A stretch of DNA of 18,610 bases from the NCBI GenBank assembly GCA_029558215.1, contig JAKQFZ010000633.1, forward strand, positions 1 through 18,610, read 5' to 3'. The notes under the pieces were generated by a model. It did no database searches. It saw only the letters and a program-made list of their open reading frames with translations, and was not told where the DNA came from. Source of the stretch: Candidatus Omnitrophota bacterium (lineage in GTDB: Bacteria > Hinthialibacterota > Hinthialibacteria > JAKQFZ01). Position numbers and translations under genes: made by a program. Of this stretch, positions 14,735 through 18,610 are shown one piece after another (position 1 is the first letter of the stretch; the number at the start of each line of letters is the position of its first letter).

Positions 14735-15793
14735 CTAGGCAAGCCACATGTCAAGGTGCTCGGCAACGAAATCATCGTCGGTCAACCGCGGATAGGCTTT
14801 GCACACTCGGTCAATTTCGTCCGCTTGACCCGGAGAGAGGCGTTCATGCTCACTCAGACAGCAGTTGCTCGCCAGCAGTCCCTGCCTTCGAAGCACTTCG
14901 TTGATGCCTGCAATGCATCCGGCAAAGCGGTTGGCAACATCAAACAGCGCCCCATTGGCGTCGGTCAGCTCGGCGTTCTTCGTCAGCCACTCCGCAGGAA
15001 CGACAGATTGTCTGTCAACCAATGCGTGAATGTCGTTGAGCATTTGGACAGCACGTCTCGTCCACACACTCCATTGGCCGAGCAGTCCCCCCTTGATTCG
15101 AACGGTCGTGAAACCCTCCTTTGTCCGAAAGACATAGGGAGTCAGCAGATCCATGACGATGTTGTCGTCGTTGCCGGTGTAGAGGGTGATCGGCTGCTCT
15201 CTGCCGGCGTCAGCAACTGCGCGGACGACATCGAATGTCTGGTAGCGATTGAAGGGTGAGATCTTGATCGCGATGGCGTTCTCGATTTCAGCGAACCTTC
15301 TCCAAAAGGAATAAGAAAGCACTCTTCCCCCAACGGCAGGTTGCAGGTAGAAACCCATGATCGGGATGATCTCGGCAATCCGGCTGCAATGTGCGATGAG
15401 TTCATCATCGGTGGCATCCTTCAAGGCAGCCAGGCTCAGAAGGCCGATGTCGTATCCCAAAGATGCGGCCAAGGATGCTTCTCGAACAGCCTGATCGGTC
15501 TTGCCACAGACTCCCGAGATTTTGATCAAATCCCTGCCCACTCGATCGCTGACTGCACTCAACTCGGAAGAGGCGAGTCGCAAAAGCGGTTCGAAAAGGC
15601 CAAAGCGTGGTTCTCGAATTTCAAACTGCGTGGTGTGCACACCGACGGCAACACCACCGGCACCGGCATCCCCGTAGTAGCGGAACAACGCCACCTGATG
15701 ACGTTCATCAAAACGCCGCTCTGCGTCCAACGCCAGAGGACAGGCAGGAATCACCACACCCTTGCTGAGCGATTGCATCACAGTCCGGCTCAT
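14735..15793 (-). CDS. DHDPS/N-acetylneuraminate lyase family aldolase
   Basis: 352 residues of the class I aldolase superfamily that includes dihydrodipicolinate synthase, N-acetylneuraminate lyase and 2-keto-3-deoxy-sugar-acid aldolases. Visible family marks are KGVVIPACPLALD at the N-terminus, GAGGVAVGVHTTQF (44-57) at the place of the usual GTTGE loop, Y149 in GFYLQPAVGG at the place of the catalytic tyrosine, and K177 in AIAIKISPFNRY, the likely Schiff-base lysine. The family is normally near 300 residues; this one has about 50 more at the C-terminus. The ATG at 15793 overlaps the stop of the preceding gene (ATGA), so the two are translationally coupled. An open frame runs upstream to 16105 but only shadows the neighbour. 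A sugar-acid lyase feeding on the glycan of the downstream GH-like protein is more likely than lysine synthesis; this is inference. Confidence 0.82.
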   Translation of the reverse strand: MSRTVMQSLSKGVVIPACPLALDAERRFDERHQVALFRYYGDAGAGGVAVGVHTTQFEIREPRFGLFEPLLRLASSELSAVSDRVGRDLIKISGVCGKTDQAVREASLAASLGYDIGLLSLAALKDATDDELIAHCSRIAEIIPIMGFYLQPAVGGRVLSYSFWRRFAEIENAIAIKISPFNRYQTFDVVRAVADAGREQPITLYTGNDDNIVMDLLTPYVFRTKEGFTTVRIKGGLLGQWSVWTRRAVQMLNDIHALVDRQSVVPAEWLTKNAELTDANGALFDVANRFAGCIAGINEVLRRQGLLASNCCLSEHERLSPGQADEIDRVCKAYPRLTDDDFVAEHLDMWLA

Positions 15794-16848
15794 GCTTTCC
15801 CCCCACCGTCGAGAAACTGTCCGTCCGTCACATTGAAATGAGTCGGTTTGTCCAGAATCGCGCCACCGGTTTTCATCCACTCTGCCACCATCTGGATCAT
15901 CTGCGTCTCCGTTACTCGGGGCAGACCGAAAAGCCGGAAAGAACGGTCGGCATTGCTGAGATAGGCCTTTCCGGAGTTGGAGCCGCAGAACGAAGGGGTC
16001 TTTCTGAAGATTTGGCCAAACTGCTGCGCGACGGCATCCACTCTCAGTGTCTGTCGTCCGGTGATGTTCAGAATTGCCGCCGGGCATGATGTGTGCTCCA
16101 AACACAACAGAGCCCTGTTGACGGCATCCCCCTGCCAGATGACATTGGCCGCGTTGACTGTGATATCAACCGGCTTTCCATCATAGACCTGCTTGGCGAT
16201 TTCCACGATAACACCATACCGCAGATCAACGGCATAATTCAGACGAAACAGAAGCACAGGCGTCTTGAAAGTGGAACAGTAATACTCGAAGACCCGTTCG
16301 CGTCCCAGACAGGAGTTGGCATATTCCCCCACCGGTTTGGGTCGGTCTGTTTCCAAGGAACCGATGCCGTCGGTGGAGACCAATTCATAAACACAACCAG
16401 TCGAAAAGACCACGATGCGACTGCCGCGAAAAGCCTGACCGACATTTCCGGGAATGACAGCGTTCATCAACCAGGTCAGCGGTTCGGAACCGACCTGCCC
16501 GAATTTTCGCCCCGCCATAAAAATGACGTTGCGAACTCTTGGAAGGTCGTTAACCTGTTCATATTCCGAAAGATCACACAGCTGAGTCTCAACGCCAAGG
16601 CGCGTCAACCGTTCGGTGACCTCGGCGGTCAGAACCTTGTCCACACCGATGATCCTCTTCTGAACACCCGCTTTGGCGCAGGCATTGGCTGCTGTCGCGG
16701 CCAACGAGGGTCCAATCTTCCCGCCAACCCCAAGAATCAGCAGATCCCCCTCCAGCCGTTTCATCATCTCCACGGTTTCCGGGTAGGGTATGGACAACAG
16801 CTGCTCCAATGTCTCCTCGGAGCCTCTCAGGTCGGGAATGCTCGCCAT
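15790..16848 (-). CDS. NAD-binding epimerase/dehydratase-like (extended SDR) protein lacking the YxxxK lysine
   Basis: 352 residues. A Rossmann fold opens with LILGVGGKIGPSLA (37-50, GxGGxxG) and D70 ends the second strand, where NAD-dependent enzymes hold the ribose. VVFSTGCVYEL (147-156) matches the STxxVY strand of sugar epimerases and dehydratases. At the active site, however, EYANSCLGRERVFEYY reads Y176-x3-C180, so the usual catalytic lysine is a cysteine. The ATG at 16848 is chosen for the AAGGAG six to eight bases upstream; an in-frame start at 16899 would lie upstream of the predicted transcript start. It is first of the operon and overlaps the lyase gene by four bases, so its substrate probably belongs to the same sugar pathway. 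Reaction unknown. Confidence 0.75.
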   Translation of the reverse strand: MASIPDLRGSEETLEQLLSIPYPETVEMMKRLEGDLLILGVGGKIGPSLAATAANACAKAGVQKRIIGVDKVLTAEVTERLTRLGVETQLCDLSEYEQVNDLPRVRNVIFMAGRKFGQVGSEPLTWLMNAVIPGNVGQAFRGSRIVVFSTGCVYELVSTDGIGSLETDRPKPVGEYANSCLGRERVFEYYCSTFKTPVLLFRLNYAVDLRYGVIVEIAKQVYDGKPVDITVNAANVIWQGDAVNRALLCLEHTSCPAAILNITGRQTLRVDAVAQQFGQIFRKTPSFCGSNSGKAYLSNADRSFRLFGLPRVTETQMIQMVAEWMKTGGAILDKPTHFNVTDGQFLDGGGKA

Positions 16849-16882
16849 TTGAATCTCCTTTGTGAAAAAACTGCACGGGAAG

Positions 16883-16910
16883 ATTATATCCGTACTCACT
16901 CAGCTGGCAA
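16883..16910 (-). promoter_or_regulatory. Strong sigma-70 promoter of the oxidoreductase-lyase-GH operon
   Basis: Minus strand: TTGCCA (16910-16905), 16 bases, then a perfect TATAAT (16888-16883). It would start a transcript near 16876 with a leader of about 28 bases, including the AAGGAG site before the ATG at 16848. It is the best-matching promoter in the window and points away from the nrdR promoter. Confidence 0.65.
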
Positions 16911-16943
16911 CTCTTGTTTTTGTCTCCCTCGACTCGATCTGGA

Positions 16944-16972
16944 TTGCAGTCTACTGAATCTTGTACTATAAA
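16944..16972 (+). promoter_or_regulatory. Putative sigma-70 promoter of nrdR-amrS
   Basis: TTGCAG (16944-16949), exactly 17 bases, then TATAAA (16967-16972), five of six -10 bases. Start of transcription near 16979. The -10 lies exactly between two NrdR-box-like dyads, so a bound repressor would cover the core promoter and start site. Confidence 0.55.
16951..16966 (+). promoter_or_regulatory. NrdR-box-like site, upstream copy
   Basis: CTACTGAATCTTGTAC. Its core TACTG-N4-TTGTA follows the NrdR pattern (CAC-w-A, four bases, T-w-GTG) less well than the second copy, but lines up with it base for base at ACT and TTGT. It fills most of the spacer between -35 and -10. Its centre is 31 bp from the centre of the second box, the helical spacing known for paired NrdR boxes. 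Confidence 0.5.
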
Positions 16973-16981
16973 ATGCAGAAC

Positions 16982-16997
16982 GCACTAATTATTGTGG
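16982..16997 (+). promoter_or_regulatory. NrdR box, downstream copy
   Basis: GCACTAATTATTGTGG. The core CACTA-ATTA-TTGTG (16983-16996) fits the known NrdR box (aCaCwAtATaTwGTGt) at about 13 of 16 positions, including the CACwA and TwGTG half-sites. It lies just after the expected transcription start, where a bound protein would block the polymerase. The first gene downstream encodes NrdR itself. Confidence 0.65.
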
Positions 16998-17041
16998 TGC
17001 GTCTTGGAGCAGATCTACGTGGCGGAGCAAGGGAGGTTTCT

Positions 17042-17518
17042 ATGAAATGTCCTTACTGCGGTGAAGATGACGACCGGGTCGTGGATTCGCGTTCCATGAA
17101 CGACGGCCTTGCCATCCGGCGTCGTCGGGAGTGTCTGGAGTGCCAGAAGCGCTTCACAACCTATGAACGCGCGGAGGAGATTGAACTCTCCATTATCAAG
17201 CGTGATCAGAGGCGTGAGCCGTACGAACGCAAGAAGATCACAGACGGCATCCGAAAGGCCTGTCAGAAGCGGCCTGTCAGCGAGGAAAAGATTCAGGAAA
17301 TCGCCGATTGCATCGAGCGGGAACTGCATTCCGATGAGAACAAGGAAGTTCCCTCGACTCGTATCGGGGAACTGATCATGGAAGAACTCCGCAAGACCGA
17401 TCAGGTTGCCTACGTTCGTTTTGCTTCGGTCTATCGGCAGTTCAAGGACGCCAATCAGTTTATGAAGGAACTGCAAGGCATTTTGGAGATTGAAGGGAAA
17501 CCTGGCAGACAACGATGA
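17042..17518 (+). CDS. nrdR: Transcriptional repressor NrdR
   Basis: 158 residues, the standard NrdR length. NrdR senses the ATP/dATP balance and represses ribonucleotide reductase genes. The N-terminal zinc ribbon is MKCPYCG...CLEC (C3, C6, C31, C34), with the characteristic VVDSR and AIRRRRECLECQKRFTTYER run. The ATP-cone domain that binds the nucleotides spans about 46-136, with RDQRREPYERKKI at its start. The ATG at 17042 has GGAGGT five bases before it; the frame is open a little further upstream, across the promoter, and that part is not coding. The stop overlaps the amrS start by four bases (ATGA). Two NrdR-box-like sites in its own promoter indicate autoregulation. Confidence 0.97.
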   Translation: MKCPYCGEDDDRVVDSRSMNDGLAIRRRRECLECQKRFTTYERAEEIELSIIKRDQRREPYERKKITDGIRKACQKRPVSEEKIQEIADCIERELHSDENKEVPSTRIGELIMEELRKTDQVAYVRFASVYRQFKDANQFMKELQGILEIEGKPGRQR

Positions 17519-18558
17519 GTCACAAGGCACGATGGTATCGCGTTCACAATGCCGACACGATCGCGTGTCTGTTGTGTCCGCGTGCCTGTCTTCTCAAGGA
17601 GGGTGAGTACGGAAGTTGTCAGGTGCGTCATGTGGAGCACTTTGAACTTGTCACGGATACCTATGGCAAGATTACGGCCATTGCCAACGATCCCATTGAG
17701 AAGAAACCGCTCTATCATTTCTATCCGGGTAGCAATATCCTCTCCATCGGGACGTTTGGATGCAACTTCGCATGCACCTTCTGCCAGAATTGGCGTATTT
17801 CCCAGGGCAAACCACCCACGCAGGATCTCTCCGTGCGAGAGTTGGTTCGAGCGGCGGGACAAAACGGCTCGATAGGTGTTGCCTTTACCTACAATGAACC
17901 TTCGATCTGGTATGAGTACATCATGGACGCGGCACCGCAGTTGAGACAGAAAGGTTACAAGGTAGTGCTGGTGACCAATGGTTACATTCAACCGGAGCCG
18001 CTGGAAGAACTGCTTCCTTTTGTGGATGCAATGAACATTGATCTGAAGTCTTCTCGAGATGATTTCTACAAACACTTCTGCGGCGGGAGGCTGAAACCCG
18101 TTTTGGAGACCATTCGTCATGCCAGCACCAAGACACATGTCGAAGTCACTCATCTCATTGTCACGGGACAAAACGACAAGAAAGAGCAGATTCTGGACTT
18201 GGTCGGACTCGTGGCAGACATTGACAAGGACATTCCACTCCACTTCTCCCGTTATTTTCCTCAGCACCGCTACACACAGGAAGCCACACCGTCGGAGTTC
18301 CTGCATTGGGCTTGGGATGCGGCTCGGGAGAAACTGACTTCGGTTTACCTCGGAAATCTTCAGAGTGAAAAGGGTTCCAACACAACCTGCCCGAGTTGCG
18401 GGGCAGTCGTCATCCGCCGTCTTGGATATCAGGTGGATGCCTCAGGACTGAACGGGCACTCCTGCCGGGCCTGCGGTGCCCAGCTGAAGATCGTCAACCG
18501 AGATACCCTACCGAACGATCGAATGGTTCGTGGATCTGTGGGGATTTTGAGAGAGTGA
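17515..18558 (+). CDS. amrS: AmmeMemoRadiSam-system radical SAM enzyme AmrS
   Basis: 347 residues, full length. AmrS is the radical SAM member of the AmmeMemoRadiSam set, usually encoded with Memo-like AmrB and AMMECR1-like AmrA; its reaction is not known to me with confidence. It has an N-terminal Cys motif (C18, C21, C25, C35, in ACLLCPRAC and GSC), NDPIEKKPLYHFYPG (58-72) typical of AmrS and pyruvate-lyase activase-like enzymes, the radical SAM cluster motif GCNFACTFCQNW (C83, C87, C90), and a C-terminal zinc ribbon CPSC...CRAC (C292, C295, C317, C320). Its ATG overlaps the nrdR stop, so it is translationally coupled to the regulator. Only 52 bases follow before the window ends, so amrB/amrA partners cannot be confirmed. 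Confidence 0.92.
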   Translation: MSHKARWYRVHNADTIACLLCPRACLLKEGEYGSCQVRHVEHFELVTDTYGKITAIANDPIEKKPLYHFYPGSNILSIGTFGCNFACTFCQNWRISQGKPPTQDLSVRELVRAAGQNGSIGVAFTYNEPSIWYEYIMDAAPQLRQKGYKVVLVTNGYIQPEPLEELLPFVDAMNIDLKSSRDDFYKHFCGGRLKPVLETIRHASTKTHVEVTHLIVTGQNDKKEQILDLVGLVADIDKDIPLHFSRYFPQHRYTQEATPSEFLHWAWDAAREKLTSVYLGNLQSEKGSNTTCPSCGAVVIRRLGYQVDASGLNGHSCRACGAQLKIVNRDTLPNDRMVRGSVGILRE

Positions 18559-18610
18559 CAACCCATCAACTGATGCGGACGAGATATGCTCTCCCGAAAA
18601 TCCCCCCTGC

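Noticed and set aside
15794..16105. 104-residue N-terminal extension of the DHDPS-type lyase
   Set aside because: It overlaps the preceding gene in another frame and is rich in arginine and aspartate as shadow frames are; the ATGA overlap gives a natural start.
16093..16971. 292-residue open frame on the plus strand, antisense to the oxidoreductase gene
   Set aside because: It has no family features and runs into the promoter region; the minus strand holds a clear Rossmann protein.
17455..18306. 283-residue open frame on the minus strand, antisense to amrS
   Set aside because: The plus strand encodes a textbook AmrS with all cysteines in frame.
18573..18610. Possible start of the next gene (ATG at 18573 or 18586)
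   Set aside because: Only 25 to 38 bases remain, there is no convincing ribosome site, and nothing can be recognised; an amrB or amrA gene could follow but is not shown.

Overview
The window reads as a chromosomal segment of a Gram-negative (lipid A-making) bacterium outside the Proteobacteria. It carries lipid A genes behind a Skp-type outer-membrane chaperone gene. LpxC and FabZ are fused into one protein, a trait best known from the Bacteroidetes/Chlorobi side of the tree and shared by several uncultured phyla. There is also an FG-GAP propeller protein with a dockerin-like tail and a very large secreted glycoside-hydrolase-like protein next to a DHDPS-family aldolase and an oxidoreductase, a mix common in uncultured polysaccharide-degrading phyla (Sumerlaeota, Hydrogenedentota or planctomycete-like). 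That placement is inference and weak. I see no tRNA, rRNA, CRISPR, phage or insertion-sequence gene.

Layout. (a) 1-1451, minus: an MsbA-type ABC exporter that runs off the left edge. (b) 1708-2175, plus: a YbaK-type aminoacyl-tRNA deacylase behind a long leader rich in inverted repeats. (c) 9463 down to 2236, minus: one run of genes, ompH/skp - lpxD - lpxC/fabZ - lpxA - FG-GAP/dockerin-like protein - rimO, with a good promoter before ompH. (d) 10734 down to 9631, minus: an NlpC/P60 peptidase with its own likely promoter. (e) 10735-10947: a non-coding patch of nested palindromes. (f) 16848 down to 10948, minus: a three-gene operon of NAD-binding oxidoreductase, DHDPS/NanA-type lyase and 1246-residue GH-like protein, starting from a near-consensus promoter. 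(g) 17042-18558, plus: nrdR and the radical SAM gene amrS, overlapping by ATGA and divergent from (f).

How the genes work together. Block (c) is envelope building: Skp escorts outer-membrane proteins, while LpxA, LpxC and LpxD are the first three lipid A steps and FabZ supplies the acyl-ACP branch. The LpxD here lacks both histidines that E. coli LpxD carries at its active site, so its activity is in question. Block (f) looks like a catabolic unit in which a large secreted enzyme attacks a glycan and two cytoplasmic enzymes handle the released sugar or sugar acid; the substrate is not known. Block (g) carries the clearest regulatory signal: two NrdR-box-like dyads with centres 31 bp apart bracket the -10 of the nrdR promoter. 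This predicts that NrdR represses its own operon and, with it, amrS.

No stretch over 300 bases lacks a gene. The larger non-coding gaps (1452-1707, 9464-9630, 10735-10947, 16849-17041) each hold promoters or inverted repeats, described below.
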